Source of the DNA: Pseudomonadota bacterium
GTDB taxonomy: Bacteria; Pseudomonadota; Gammaproteobacteria; Burkholderiales; Burkholderiaceae_C
NCBI GenBank assembly: GCA_023390985.1
Contig: JAEWBU010000014.1
Span: 1-16,402 of the forward strand
DNA: 16,402 bases
Direction: 5' to 3'
How positions within the stretch are numbered: the stretch's first letter is position 1; each line of letters begins with the position of its first letter. Shown piece by piece: positions 1-7,660 of the stretch. The notes beneath the pieces are model-generated. The model searched no databases and was not told where the DNA came from. It worked only from the letters and a program-made list of their open reading frames with translations. A program made the position numbers and the translations under genes.

Positions 1-327
1 GCGGCGCGGCGCGGGCGTGGATGCCGGCGCAGGCGCGGGCAGCTCGGGCGGGTTGGCATCGGCCGCGGCCTTCTGCGCATCGAGGCGCTGGCGCTCGCGC
101 ACGAACTCCTGGAACGACAGCGTGCTCATGGGCGCCGTGGGTTCCGAAGGAGCGGTGGCAGCCGCGCGCGCGGGCTGCGCCGGCACTTCGCCACCGGCCA
201 TCGCGAGGATCTCCACGCCGCCCGGCACCGGGCGGTTGGCCAGCACCGCGGCCTGGTCGCCCCAGAGCGCGCGGACCTGGGCCATCGCCTCGCGGGCGTT
301 CTTGCCGACAAATCGCCTGACGTTCAT
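1..327 (-). CDS. flhF: FlhF, flagellar SRP-type GTPase, N-terminal part (cut by window edge)
   Basis: Only the first 109 codons are in the window; the gene runs off the left edge. FlhF is an SRP-family GTPase that acts at the cell pole or membrane in flagellar placement and assembly. The protein begins MNVRRFVGKNAREAMAQV, and residues 1 to about 45 match the family's N-terminal basic domain (a short RRFVGK segment, then an AxxxVRxxLGxDAVxLxNR-like helix and strand). An Ala/Pro-rich linker follows from about residue 50. The GTPase domain is outside the window. The ATG overlaps the flhA stop in an ATGA junction, which fixes the start and implies translational coupling. Identification rests on the N-terminus plus the flhB-flhA-flhF order. 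Confidence 0.88.
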   Translation of the reverse strand, partial: MNVRRFVGKNAREAMAQVRALWGDQAAVLANRPVPGGVEILAMAGGEVPAQPARAAATAPSEPTAPMSTLSFQEFVRERQRLDAQKAAADANPPELPAPAPASTPAPRR

Positions 328-2399
328 GCACTGACTCCGATGACGCGATGGATGTGGATGGTGTGGGTGCGCGGGATCTCCGAATGCCCGAGCACGTGCA
401 GCCGCGGCGCCTTGCGCCGAAGCAGGCGGGCCATGGGCACGCGGATCCGGTCGGGCACCAGCAGGCAGGCGGGCAGGCCCGCTTCTTCCTGCGCGCGGGC
501 GGCGTCGGCCGCCTGGGTGGCGAGCAGCTCGCCCATCGAGGGATCGAGCGGCGCCTGCGCCTCGGGCGCGAGCGCGTTCATCAGCACCTGCTCGAGGCCG
601 GGCTCGACCGCCATCACGCCGAGCTCGCGCGCGGCGCCGTACAGGTGCTGCACGATCGCGCCGGCCAGGCCGATGCGCACTTCGCGCGTGAGTTCGCCGG
701 CATCGGTGCCGGCGGCCGAATGCTCGGCCAGCAGTTCCAGGATGCCGCGCAGGTCGCGGATGTGGACCGATTCGTCCAGCAGGTTGCGCAGCACCTTCTG
801 CAGCACCGGCAGCGGAACCAGCTTGGGCACGACCTCGTCGGCCAGGCCGGGCGCGTGGCGGCGCACGTGGTCCAGCAGCTCCTGCACTTCGCCGCGGCCC
901 AGCAGCGCGGCCGCATGCGTCTGCATCACGTGGTTCAGGTGCGTGGCCACCACGGTGGAGGCATCCACCACGGTGAAGCCGGACGCTTGGGCCTGCTCGC
1001 GGTGCCTGGACTCGACCCAGACGGCCGGCAGGCCGAAGGCCGGATCGGTGGTCGCGGTGCCGGGCAGCGCGATCTTGATGTGGCCCGGATTGATCGCGAG
1101 GAACATGCCGCCGAAGGCCTGGCCCTCGCCCACGATCACGCCCTTGAGCAGGATGCGGTACTGCGAGGGATGCAGCTCCAGGTTGTCGCGGATGTGCACC
1201 GCCGGCGGCAGGAAGCCGACCTCGCCCGCGAACTTGCGGCGCACGCTCTTGATGCGCCCGAGCAGGTCGCCGCCCTGGGTCTTGTCCACCAGCGCGATCA
1301 GGCGGTAGCCGACTTCCAGGCCGAGCGGATCGACCGGCGTGACGTCGTCCCAGCTCGCCTCGGCCTGCGGATTGGCCGCCGCGGGAGCCGGCGGCGGCGC
1401 TTCCTTCGCACGCGCGGCCATGCGCGCCAGCGTCCAGGCGCTCCAGCCGCACACGCCGGCCAGCAGCAGGAAAGGCAGGTGCGGCATGCCGGGGATCAGG
1501 CCCAGCGCGCCGATCACGGCGCCGGTCAGGCCGAGCGCGCGCGGGATGGAAAACAGCTGCGTCGCGATCTGCTGGCCGATGTCTTCCTCGCCGACGCGCG
1601 AGACCACCAGGCCGGCCGCCACCGAGATCACCAGCGCGGGCACCTGCGCGACCAGGCCGTCGCCGATGGCCAGCAGCACGTAGTTGTTGGCGGCGGTGGC
1701 CAGCGGCAGGCCGTGCTGGAACATGCCGATCGCCAGGCCGCCGATGATGTTGATGAACAGGATCAGGATGCCGGCGACGGCGTCGCCGCGCACGAACTTC
1801 GAAGCGCCGTCCATGGAGCCGTAGAACTCGGCCTCCTGCGTCACTTCGTTGCGGCGGCGGCGGGCTTCCTTCTCGTCGATGCCGCCCGAGGCGAGATCGG
1901 CGTCGATCGCCATCTGCTTGCCGGGCATCGCATCGAGCGCGAAGCGCGCCGACACCTCGGCGATGCGGCCCGCGCCCTTCGTCACGACGACGAAGTTGAT
2001 GATCGTGAGGATCGCGAACACCACCAGGCCGACCGCGAAGCTGCCGCCGATCAGGAAGTGCGCGAACGACTCGATCACCTGGCCGGCCGCGCCGGTGCCG
2101 GTGTGGCCGTACAGCAGCACGGCGCGCGTGGACGCCACGTTCAGCGCCAGCCGCAGCAGCGTGGTCACCAGCAGCACGCCGGGGAAGCTGGCGAAGTCCA
2201 GCGGGCGGCGGTTGTAGCTGGCCACCATCAGCACCACCAGCGACAGCGCGATGTTGAAGGTGAACAGCAGGTCCAGGATGAAGGCCGGCAGCGGCACCAG
2301 CATCATCGCGAGGATCAGCACGATGAGCAGCGGCGCGCCCAGCGCGCGGGCGCCGGGCAGCATCGCGCGCCAGCCCGGCGCGGCGGAAGCGGCGCTCAT
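324..2399 (-). CDS. flhA: FlhA, flagellar type III export gate protein
   Basis: FlhA forms the nonameric inner-membrane gate of the flagellar type III export apparatus and docks substrate-chaperone complexes. The 691-residue length is normal. Residues about 20-330 are the multi-spanning membrane part. It contains the conserved RLALNVASTR segment (83-92), a cytoplasmic loop with FALDAMPGKQMAIDADL (153-169), and the FHIPEP-family stretch FYGSMDGASKFVRGD (192-206), which carries the conserved Asp. A Pro/Ala linker at about 335-350 leads into the soluble C-terminal domain, which includes an FLPPAVHIRDN segment. The start overlaps the flhB stop (ATGA) and the stop overlaps the flhF start (ATGA), so flhB-flhA-flhF is a tightly coupled operon. 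Both ends and the reading frame look intact. Confidence 0.97.
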   Translation of the reverse strand: MSAASAAPGWRAMLPGARALGAPLLIVLILAMMLVPLPAFILDLLFTFNIALSLVVLMVASYNRRPLDFASFPGVLLVTTLLRLALNVASTRAVLLYGHTGTGAAGQVIESFAHFLIGGSFAVGLVVFAILTIINFVVVTKGAGRIAEVSARFALDAMPGKQMAIDADLASGGIDEKEARRRRNEVTQEAEFYGSMDGASKFVRGDAVAGILILFINIIGGLAIGMFQHGLPLATAANNYVLLAIGDGLVAQVPALVISVAAGLVVSRVGEEDIGQQIATQLFSIPRALGLTGAVIGALGLIPGMPHLPFLLLAGVCGWSAWTLARMAARAKEAPPPAPAAANPQAEASWDDVTPVDPLGLEVGYRLIALVDKTQGGDLLGRIKSVRRKFAGEVGFLPPAVHIRDNLELHPSQYRILLKGVIVGEGQAFGGMFLAINPGHIKIALPGTATTDPAFGLPAVWVESRHREQAQASGFTVVDASTVVATHLNHVMQTHAAALLGRGEVQELLDHVRRHAPGLADEVVPKLVPLPVLQKVLRNLLDESVHIRDLRGILELLAEHSAAGTDAGELTREVRIGLAGAIVQHLYGAARELGVMAVEPGLEQVLMNALAPEAQAPLDPSMGELLATQAADAARAQEEAGLPACLLVPDRIRVPMARLLRRKAPRLHVLGHSEIPRTHTIHIHRVIGVSA

Positions 2400-3529
2400 T
2401 TCGCGGCCTCCAGCGGATCAAGTCCCGGCGGCACGTCGATGTGCGGGGCCGGCGGCGGCCGCAGCAGCGTGCGAAGGCGCATCACCCAGGCGAGCACCTG
2501 CGCGACGGCGGTGTAGAGCTCGACCGGCACTTCGCCGTCGATCTCGCCGTGGCGGTACAGCGCGCGCGCCAGCGGCGGGACTTCCAGCAGCGGCACGCCG
2601 GAGGCGGCCGCGACCTCGCGGATCTTCAGCGCCAGGTGGTCGGCGCCCATGGCGACGATGCGCGGGGCGCGCATGGTGGCCTCGTCGTAATGCAGCGCGA
2701 CGGCGTAGTGCGTCGGGTTGGTGACGACCACATTGGCCTGCGGCACCGCGGCCAGCATGCGGCCGCGCGACATCTCGCGCTGGCGGCGGCGGCGCTCGCC
2801 CTTGAGGTGCGGATCGCCGTCGTCTTCCTTGTTCTCGCGCTTGGCCTCGTCGCGCGTCATGCGCAGTTCGGAGCCATGGCGCCACAGCTGCAGCGGCACG
2901 TCGGCGATCGCCGCCACCACGCAGACGCCGAGCAGGATGGCGAGGCCGCCGGTGATCCAGCTGAATCCCAGCGGCAGCGCCTGCACCAGCGGCAGGCGGG
3001 CGATCGAGTCGAGTTCGGCGGCGTGCGAATACAGGTACCAGCCGCCGGCGGCCAGCAGGCCCGCGGCGAGCGGAATCAGTTTCAGCTGCTGCAGCATCGA
3101 TCGCCAGCCGAACACGCGGCCGAAGCCGGCGATCGGATCGAGCCGCTCGAACTTGGGCGCGAGCGCCTGGGTGGCGAAGTTCCAGCCGCCGACCGCCATC
3201 GTCGCGCCGGCCAGCAGCACGGCCACGCCGGCGAGGACAGGCACCACCCACAGCAGCGCATCGAGGCCGAGGTGGCCCAGGCGCGAAGGCAGCATCTGGG
3301 TCTCGAAGGCCGCGGTGCGGTCGAAACGCAGGCCGGCCTGCACGATCCCCAGCGCCTGCCGGCCGGCCCACGGTCCCAGGCCCGCGGCCAGCGCCATCAG
3401 CGCCGCGATGCCGGCCAGGTGCGCCAGGTCGCGCGAGCGCGGGACCTGGCCTTCTTCACGAGCCTGCCGCAAACGCCGCTCCGACGCGGGGAGTTCCCGG
3501 TCTTCGCGGCTGGTTTCGGAGGCGGACAT
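2396..3529 (-). CDS. flhB: FlhB, flagellar export switch protein
   Basis: FlhB is the export-gate protein that autocleaves to switch secretion from rod/hook to filament substrates. The 377 residues show a charged N-terminus with RRLRQAREEGQVPRS (18-32), four hydrophobic segments between about 35 and 215, and a cytoplasmic domain. The self-cleavage motif NPTH is present at residues 271-274 (codons at 2708-2719), so the switch should be functional. The tail after about residue 355 is Pro-rich. The ATG at 3529 is the only reasonable start, although I see no strong ribosome binding site before it. It begins the flhBAF block. A 169-base gap with a REP-like pair separates it from cheZ, so it probably has its own promoter there. 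Confidence 0.97.
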   Translation of the reverse strand: MSASETSREDRELPASERRLRQAREEGQVPRSRDLAHLAGIAALMALAAGLGPWAGRQALGIVQAGLRFDRTAAFETQMLPSRLGHLGLDALLWVVPVLAGVAVLLAGATMAVGGWNFATQALAPKFERLDPIAGFGRVFGWRSMLQQLKLIPLAAGLLAAGGWYLYSHAAELDSIARLPLVQALPLGFSWITGGLAILLGVCVVAAIADVPLQLWRHGSELRMTRDEAKRENKEDDGDPHLKGERRRRQREMSRGRMLAAVPQANVVVTNPTHYAVALHYDEATMRAPRIVAMGADHLALKIREVAAASGVPLLEVPPLARALYRHGEIDGEVPVELYTAVAQVLAWVMRLRTLLRPPPAPHIDVPPGLDPLEAAK

Positions 3530-3537
3530 GGAGCGTC

Positions 3538-3565
3538 ATTGTTCGAGCCGACGCCAAAACTTAAG
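3538..3565 (-). promoter_or_regulatory. Candidate promoter or operator element upstream of flhB (weak)
   Basis: The gap in front of flhB holds the 8-base palindrome ACTTAAGT (3559-3566). On the minus strand AACAAT (3538-3543) follows 16 bases after CTTAAG. The CTTAAG-N-AACAAT combination recurs in front of fliF with an 18-base spacer. If AACAAT were a -10 box, transcription would start almost at the flhB ATG, so it may instead be part of an activator site. TTAAGTTT resembles a sigma-28 -35 box, but no convincing -10 follows. Function is not established. Confidence 0.25.
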
Positions 3566-3602
3566 TGGGGAAGAAAGGGGGGAAAGGGCGGCTAATCCAC
3601 TC

Positions 3603-3689
3603 CGTCATTCCCGCGGAGGCGGGAATCCAGGGCGCCCGTCTTCAGCGGGGTCATGGAAGCCCTGGATCCCCGCCTTCGCGGGGATGACG
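3603..3689. repeat. REP-like inverted pair downstream of cheZ
   Basis: Two copies of a short palindromic repeat face each other. One unit (3603-3632) starts CGTCATTCCCGCG and ends in GGCGGGAATCCAGGG. Its inverted mate (3660-3689) starts CCCTGGATCCCCGCC and ends in GGGGATGACG. They are separated by 27 bases. Each unit is itself a hairpin (CCCGC...GCGGG), and the two can also pair with each other. The pair begins 9 bases after the cheZ stop on the minus strand. The same unit recurs after flhC and, decayed, after the gene downstream of fliD. The layout resembles bacterial REP doublets; a transcript-end or mRNA-stabilising role is inferred. Confidence 0.85.
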
Positions 3690-3698
3690 ACTGTGGTG

Positions 3699-4283
3699 TC
3701 AGAACCCCAGGCTCTCCAGCAGGTCGTCCACCTGCGCCTGGTTCGCCACCACGTCCGTCCGCTGCGACGCATCCGCCACCGGCCCATTGAGGAACCCGTG
3801 TTCCACGGTCGCCGCCGCGGCGGGTTGCGACTCCACCAGCAGTTGCAGCAGCGCATCCTCCAGCCGCGTCGCCACCTCCACCACCTTGCCCACCGTCTGC
3901 CCGGTGAGGTCGTGGAAGTCCTGGGCCAGCATGATCTCGGTCAGCTGGGCCGAGGTATCGCGCGCCGTGGACTTCACCTCGCCGATGAAGTGCAGCAGTT
4001 CGCCGCGCGCCACCGCGCCCACCGGGTCGGCCTTGAGCAGTTTCTCGACGCGCTCGGCGTCGGCCAGCAGGGCTTCCTGCTGCGCCTGCGACCGGTCCAC
4101 GGTGTTCAACACCTTCTCGGCGGCGTTGCCGGTGACCTTGGCGATGAAGGACAGGCGGGTGCGCGCGTCGGGCAACTGCCCCAGCGAGTCCTCGATCTTC
4201 TTGTCGTAGCCCAGCTGCTGCAGGGCGTCGTGCAGCGACCGGGTCAGTTCGCCCAGGCGCTGGTACATCACGTTCTCGCTCAT
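3699..4283 (-). CDS. cheZ: CheZ, phosphatase of CheY-P
   Basis: CheZ dephosphorylates CheY-P and so ends the tumble signal. The 194-residue protein is mostly helical. It carries the catalytic motif QDFHDLTGQ at 121-129; Asp125 and Gln129 correspond to the known E. coli Asp143 and Gln147. The C-terminal CheY-binding peptide is also present, ending QVDDLLESLGF (184-194). The ATG at 4283 has a good AAAAGGGGAA ribosome binding site and lies 22 bases after the cheY stop, so the two are co-transcribed. The segment between the catalytic helix and the C-terminal peptide is a flexible Ala-rich linker, as in the family. A REP-like pair begins 9 bases past the stop and probably marks the end of the motA-motB-cheY-cheZ transcript. 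Confidence 0.96.
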   Translation of the reverse strand: MSENVMYQRLGELTRSLHDALQQLGYDKKIEDSLGQLPDARTRLSFIAKVTGNAAEKVLNTVDRSQAQQEALLADAERVEKLLKADPVGAVARGELLHFIGEVKSTARDTSAQLTEIMLAQDFHDLTGQTVGKVVEVATRLEDALLQLLVESQPAAAATVEHGFLNGPVADASQRTDVVANQAQVDDLLESLGF

Positions 4284-4305
4284 GGCGGCGTTCCCCTTTT
4301 CTTCT

Positions 4306-4704
4306 TCAGGTGGCCAGGGCGTGCTTCTGCAGGATCTTGGCGACCTTCTCCTCGAGGGTGGCCTTGGTGAAGGGCTTGACGATGTAGCCCGAAGCGCCGG
4401 CCTGCGCGGCCATGACGATGTCCTCCTTGCGCGCCTCGGCCGTGATCATCAGCACCGGCAGCGGCTTGAGCGCGGCGTCGGCGCGGATCTGCGTGAGCAG
4501 CTCGAAGCCGTTCATGTTCGGCATGTTGATGTCGGTGACCACGAAATCGAACGAGCCGTTCTTCAGCTTCTGCAAGGCCACCACGCCGTCCTCGGCCTCG
4601 TCGGCGTTGGCGAAGCCGGCTTCCTTGAGAAGGTTGCGCACGATGCGGCGCATGGTGGAGAAATCGTCGACGATCAGGAATTTCAGGTCGGTGGGGGCGG
4701 TCAT
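4306..4704 (-). CDS. cheY: CheY, chemotaxis response regulator
   Basis: This is a stand-alone receiver domain of 132 residues that, when phosphorylated, binds the flagellar switch. The acidic pocket Asp13-Asp14, the phospho-acceptor Asp58 (in VVTDINMPNMNGFELL), Thr88 and Lys110 are all present. The NMPNM loop is typical of CheY rather than of other receivers. The Trp that follows the acceptor Asp in E. coli CheY is Ile here. The ATG overlaps the motB stop by 4 bases, and cheZ follows after 22 bases. The immediate cheZ neighbour supports CheY over a generic regulator. The kinase CheA that would phosphorylate it is not encoded in this window. Confidence 0.96.
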   Translation of the reverse strand: MTAPTDLKFLIVDDFSTMRRIVRNLLKEAGFANADEAEDGVVALQKLKNGSFDFVVTDINMPNMNGFELLTQIRADAALKPLPVLMITAEARKEDIVMAAQAGASGYIVKPFTKATLEEKVAKILQKHALAT

Positions 4705-5693
4705 GGGGTGGCTCCGGAAGAAACGGGGGGATTCGGGATGGCGGGCGCAGCGGCCGCCGGTGCGGCAGGCGCCTGGCGGTCCAGCAACTGCTCGAGCGCC
4801 TGGGTTTCGGACACCGGCACTTCGGCGCCGCGCGCCCAGCGCTCCTGGCCCAGCTTGCCCAGCACCAGGATGGAGATGCGGCGGTTCAGCGGGCTGAGCG
4901 GGTCGGTCGGTTCGTACAGCGTCGAGGAGCCCAGGCCCATCACGCGCACCACGCGGTCCTCGCGCAGGCCGCCGGCCACCAGCTCGCGGCGCGAGGCATT
5001 GGCGCGATCGGCCGACAGCTCCCAGTTCGAATAGCCGCGCTCGCCGCCGCCATAGGGCGACGCATCGGTGTGGCCGGACAGCAGCACGCGCGCATCGGCG
5101 GCATCCAGCAGCTGCGCGATGCTTCGCAGCAGCTCGCGCATGTGCTCCTTCACGCGGGCGCTGCCGACGTCGAACATCGGCCGGCCCTGGTCGTCGACGA
5201 TGTGGATGCGCAGGCCGTCCGGCGTGAGCTCCATGCGCAGCTGGTTGCGCAGGCCCGACAGCGCCGCGTTCTCCTTCATGGCCTGGTCCACGCGCAGCTG
5301 CACCTCGCGCATGCGCAGCTTGTCCTCGGCCTCGACCTCGGCGCGCAGCGCCTGCAGGCTGATGTTGCGCTGCGGCGCCTCGATCTCGCCGCGGCGCACC
5401 GCGCCGTGGGTGCGGCCCAGGACCGGGCCGCCGCCCTTGATGATGCTGCTGCTGTCACCGGTGCCCGAGCCGCCGGCCAGCGCGATCTTCAGCGGGCTCT
5501 GGAAGTACGAGGCGATGCCCTGCAGGTCGCCCTGCGTGGTGGAGCCGAGCAGCCACATGAGCAGGAAGAACGCCATCATGGCCGTCACGAAGTCGGCGTA
5601 CGCGATCTTCCAGGCGCCGCCGTGGTGGCCGCCATGGCCGCCCTTGCGCACGCGCTTGATGATGATGGGCTGGAGCTTTCCGCCGGCTGCCAT
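4701..5693 (-). CDS. motB: MotB, flagellar stator protein
   Basis: MotB pairs with MotA to form the proton-driven stator and anchors it to peptidoglycan. The 330 residues begin with a basic, Gly/His-rich tail (GGHGGHHGG at 18-26). A single membrane helix follows, with the proton-carrying Asp34 in AYADFVTAMMAFFLLMWLL. Next come a plug and linker region and an OmpA-type peptidoglycan-binding domain, which includes SGHTDASP (206-213) and NWELSADRA (223-231). The last 25 residues are Pro/Ala-rich. A proton rather than sodium motor is suggested by overall similarity to E. coli MotB but is not proven. The start lies 18 bases after the motA stop with GGGAG upstream; the stop overlaps cheY. Confidence 0.97.
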   Translation of the reverse strand: MAAGGKLQPIIIKRVRKGGHGGHHGGAWKIAYADFVTAMMAFFLLMWLLGSTTQGDLQGIASYFQSPLKIALAGGSGTGDSSSIIKGGGPVLGRTHGAVRRGEIEAPQRNISLQALRAEVEAEDKLRMREVQLRVDQAMKENAALSGLRNQLRMELTPDGLRIHIVDDQGRPMFDVGSARVKEHMRELLRSIAQLLDAADARVLLSGHTDASPYGGGERGYSNWELSADRANASRRELVAGGLREDRVVRVMGLGSSTLYEPTDPLSPLNRRISILVLGKLGQERWARGAEVPVSETQALEQLLDRQAPAAPAAAAPAIPNPPVSSGATP

Positions 5694-5711
5694 GGTTCGC
5701 GCTCCCGGCCG

Positions 5712-6578
5712 TCAGGCGGCCTTGCGGCCTTTGACGTGGCCTTCCATCTCGATGAAGGTCGGCCGCTCCGTCGAATACAGCACCTTGCGGCCGAACTCCA
5801 GCGCCACCGCCGGCGCGTAGCCCTGCACGCTGGCCAGCAGCGTGGCCTTCACGCACTGCAGCTCCTTGCTGCTCTCGTCGACCTTCTGGCCGGCCAGCTG
5901 CGCCAGCGGGCTCACGAAGCCATATGCGAGCAGGATGCCGAGGAAGGTGCCCACCAGCGCGCCGGCGATCATCTGTCCCAGCACCGCGGGCGCGGCGCCC
6001 ACCGAGGCCATGGTCTTCACCACGCCGAGCACGGCGGCCACGATGCCGAACGCCGGCAGGCCGTCGCCCACGCTCTGGATCGCGCCGGCCGGCACCATCG
6101 CCTCGTGGTGGTGGGTCTCGATCTCGTTGTCCATGAGGTTCTCGAGCTCATGGGCGTTCAGGTTGCCCGACACCATCATCCGCAGGTAGTCGGTGATGAA
6201 TTCCATCAGGTGGTGGTCGGCCAGGATCAGCGGGTATTTCTTGAACATCGCGCTGTCCTGCGGCTTCTCGACGTCGGCCTCGATCGCCATCAGGCCTTCC
6301 TTGCGGGCCCGCGTCAGCACGTCGTACAGCAGCGCCATCAGCTCCATGTAGCGCGCCTTGGTGTGCTTGCTGCCCTTGAGCAGCGAGGGCGCGAACTTCA
6401 GCGTGGCCTTGATGGTCTTGCCGCTGTTGCCCACCAGGAAGGCGCCGAGCGCGGCGCCGCCGATGATGAACATCTCCAGCGGAGCGGCATGCATGATCAC
6501 GCCGAAGTGGCCGCCGGCCATGGCGTAGCCGCCCAGCACGCAGCCGATGACGACGAGGTATCCGGCGAGGATGAACAT
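5712..6578 (-). CDS. motA: MotA, flagellar stator protein
   Basis: MotA is the stator subunit that couples ion flow to torque on FliG. I chose the ATG at 6578 (288 residues, beginning MFILAGYLVVIG) because it aligns with the family N-terminus. A TTG 30 bases upstream would add ten polar residues not expected before the first membrane helix. Four membrane helices lie near residues 1-20, 34-50, 170-190 and 205-225. The charged cytoplasmic loop carries Arg92 and Glu100, matching E. coli Arg90/Glu98 that contact FliG. Pro175 and Pro224 match the functional Pro173/Pro222. The C-terminal tail is basic. It leads the motA-motB-cheY-cheZ block, with a probable sigma-28 promoter upstream. Confidence 0.96.
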   Translation of the reverse strand: MFILAGYLVVIGCVLGGYAMAGGHFGVIMHAAPLEMFIIGGAALGAFLVGNSGKTIKATLKFAPSLLKGSKHTKARYMELMALLYDVLTRARKEGLMAIEADVEKPQDSAMFKKYPLILADHHLMEFITDYLRMMVSGNLNAHELENLMDNEIETHHHEAMVPAGAIQSVGDGLPAFGIVAAVLGVVKTMASVGAAPAVLGQMIAGALVGTFLGILLAYGFVSPLAQLAGQKVDESSKELQCVKATLLASVQGYAPAVALEFGRKVLYSTERPTFIEMEGHVKGRKAA

Positions 6579-6613
6579 GGACTGCGGCTTTCCCTGGTGC
6601 TTGGACAAGAGAA

Positions 6614-6630
6614 GAAGCGGGGATCGCTTC
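6614..6630 (-). other. Small hairpin in the motA leader
   Basis: GAAGCG-GGGAT-CGCTTC forms a 6-base-pair dyad with a 5-base loop between the candidate motA sigma-28 promoter and the motA start. It would lie near the 5' end of the predicted mRNA. It may protect the transcript, or it may be chance in GC-rich DNA. Confidence 0.35.
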
Positions 6631-6641
6631 CTCAGCCCAGG

Positions 6642-6668
6642 GTTTCGGCAGGTGCCGCGTTCACTTGA
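6642..6668 (-). promoter_or_regulatory. Probable sigma-28 (FliA) promoter of motA-motB-cheY-cheZ
   Basis: On the minus strand TCAAGTGA (6668-6661) is followed after exactly 11 bases by GCCGAAAC (6649-6642). This matches the sigma-28 consensus TAAAGTTT-N11-GCCGATAA in spacing, in TNAAGT of the -35 box and in GCCGA-A of the -10 box. It lies between the REP-like pair and motA, and motAB is a known sigma-28 class III operon in enteric bacteria. Three deviations from consensus make it weaker than the fliC1 and fliS promoters. Confidence 0.55.
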
Positions 6669-6675
6669 GGCGTGC

Positions 6676-6762
6676 CGTCATTCCCGCGAAGGCGGGAATC
6701 CAGTGCTTCGCTTCGGTCGCTGAAACCGGGAGCTCGGGGTCCCCGCCTTCGCGGGGACGACG
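6676..6762. repeat. REP-like inverted pair downstream of flhC
   Basis: This is the second copy of the repeat seen behind cheZ. One unit (6676-6703) begins CGTCATTCCCGCG and ends GGCGGGAATCCAG; the mate (6733-6762) ends in CCTTCGCGGGGACGACG. The mate has diverged (GGGGTCCCCGCC in place of GGATCCCCGCC) while its hairpin stem is kept. The pair begins 10 bases after the flhC stop and ends just before the -35 box of the candidate motA promoter, so it separates the flhDC transcript from motAB. Confidence 0.85.
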
Positions 6763-6772
6763 GACCGGGGAC

Positions 6773-7315
6773 TTAGTGGATCGCGCCGCTGCGGCGGCTC
6801 TTGCCGGCGCGCGCCGGCGGCTCGCACAGGCCGCAGACGAAAGGCTTGAAGCCGGTGCCCCACTCGTTGGTGTGGGTGACGAAGTGGCCGCCGCAGTCGC
6901 TGCAGCGCGTGAGGCACAGCATGTCGCTCTCGACGAACTTCACCAGGCGCCAGGCGCGCGTGATGGTGAGCATCGGGTCCACGCCGAGCGCGGTGACGTC
7001 CGAGCGGTACAGCTCCCAGGCCTTGGTGAGCAGGTCCACGCCTTCCATCGCGCAGGCCTTGTCCAGGTGCTGGTGGATGTTGAGGAACAGCGACGCGTGG
7101 ATGTTCGGCTGCCAGGAGATGAACCAGTCCGTCGAATAGGGCAGCTGGCCCTTGGACGGCGACTTGCCCGTGACTTCGCGGTGCAGCCGCACCAGCCGCT
7201 CGTGCGACAGGTCGGTCTCGGCTTCCAGCACCGCCATGCGGGCGCCCAGCTCGATCAGGCGCACGGCGCGCGCGACCTGCTGGCTCTCGACGATCAGGCT
7301 CTTCTGCGTGGCCAT
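6773..7315 (-). CDS. flhC: FlhC, flagellar master regulator subunit
   Basis: FlhC joins FlhD in the FlhD4C2 complex that activates sigma-70-dependent class II flagellar promoters. The 180-residue protein has the helical N-terminal part and the zinc-binding cysteines typical of FlhC: Cys138-x2-Cys141 and Cys161-x2-Cys164, matching the four zinc ligands of E. coli FlhC. The family core THTNEWGTGFKPFVCGLC-like region (147-164) is present. The start at 7315 has a GAGGAAG ribosome binding site and lies 9 bases after the flhD stop, so flhD and flhC are one operon. A basic tail (GKSRRSGAIH) closes the protein, and a REP-like pair follows 10 bases after the stop. Confidence 0.97.
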   Translation of the reverse strand: MATQKSLIVESQQVARAVRLIELGARMAVLEAETDLSHERLVRLHREVTGKSPSKGQLPYSTDWFISWQPNIHASLFLNIHQHLDKACAMEGVDLLTKAWELYRSDVTALGVDPMLTITRAWRLVKFVESDMLCLTRCSDCGGHFVTHTNEWGTGFKPFVCGLCEPPARAGKSRRSGAIH

Positions 7316-7324
7316 GTCGCTTCC

Positions 7325-7660
7325 TCAGGCCATCGCGGCGTGCAGGCCGGCCATCAGCACGCTGGCGTGCAGGCGATCGGCGGTCTGTTCGGAAGGCTGC
7401 CCCGGCTCGTGGCGGTCGCTCAGCAGGCTCCACACCAGTTCGTCGTCGAAGCGCATGGTGCACAGCATCAGGTTGCGCGAAGCGACGCGCACCAGCTGCT
7501 GCGGGCTCAGTTGCGAGATCAGGTCGGCGACCGCTTCGGACAGGCCGAGGCGGAACAGCGCCTGCGGCTTGTCCAGCCGGATCATCGACTGGGCGAGCAT
7601 CAGGAAGGAGAGATTCGTGTCACGGATCTCGTTGAGAAGCTGCTGGGAAATGGCGCTCAC
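7325..7660 (-). CDS. flhD: FlhD, flagellar master regulator subunit
   Basis: FlhD is the partner of FlhC at the top of the flagellar hierarchy. The conserved body runs from LLNEIRDTNLSFLMLAQ through DKPQALFRLGLSE and LSPQQLVRVASRN to MRFDD, with clear FlhD helices. The open frame continues upstream to 7924, but only the part from the GTG at 7660 (111 residues) matches the family length. No ATG lies close to the conserved N-terminus; the nearest in-frame ones would add 32 or more residues, including CCSKKQCETW, that do not look like FlhD. The ribosome binding site before the GTG is weak (ACAGG), so the start is the least certain part. flhC follows after 9 bases. Confidence 0.9.
   Translation of the reverse strand: MSAISQQLLNEIRDTNLSFLMLAQSMIRLDKPQALFRLGLSEAVADLISQLSPQQLVRVASRNLMLCTMRFDDELVWSLLSDRHEPGQPSEQTADRLHASVLMAGLHAAMA

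Noticed and set aside
348..2516. Long open frame (722 codons) antisense to flhA
   Set aside because: It mirrors flhA codons in GC-rich DNA, is His/Gln/Arg/Ala-rich with no domain-like pattern, and flhA is unmistakable on the other strand.
6579..6608. TTG start for MotA ten codons upstream
   Set aside because: The ATG at 6578 matches the conserved MotA N-terminus, and the extra residues are polar where the membrane helix should begin.
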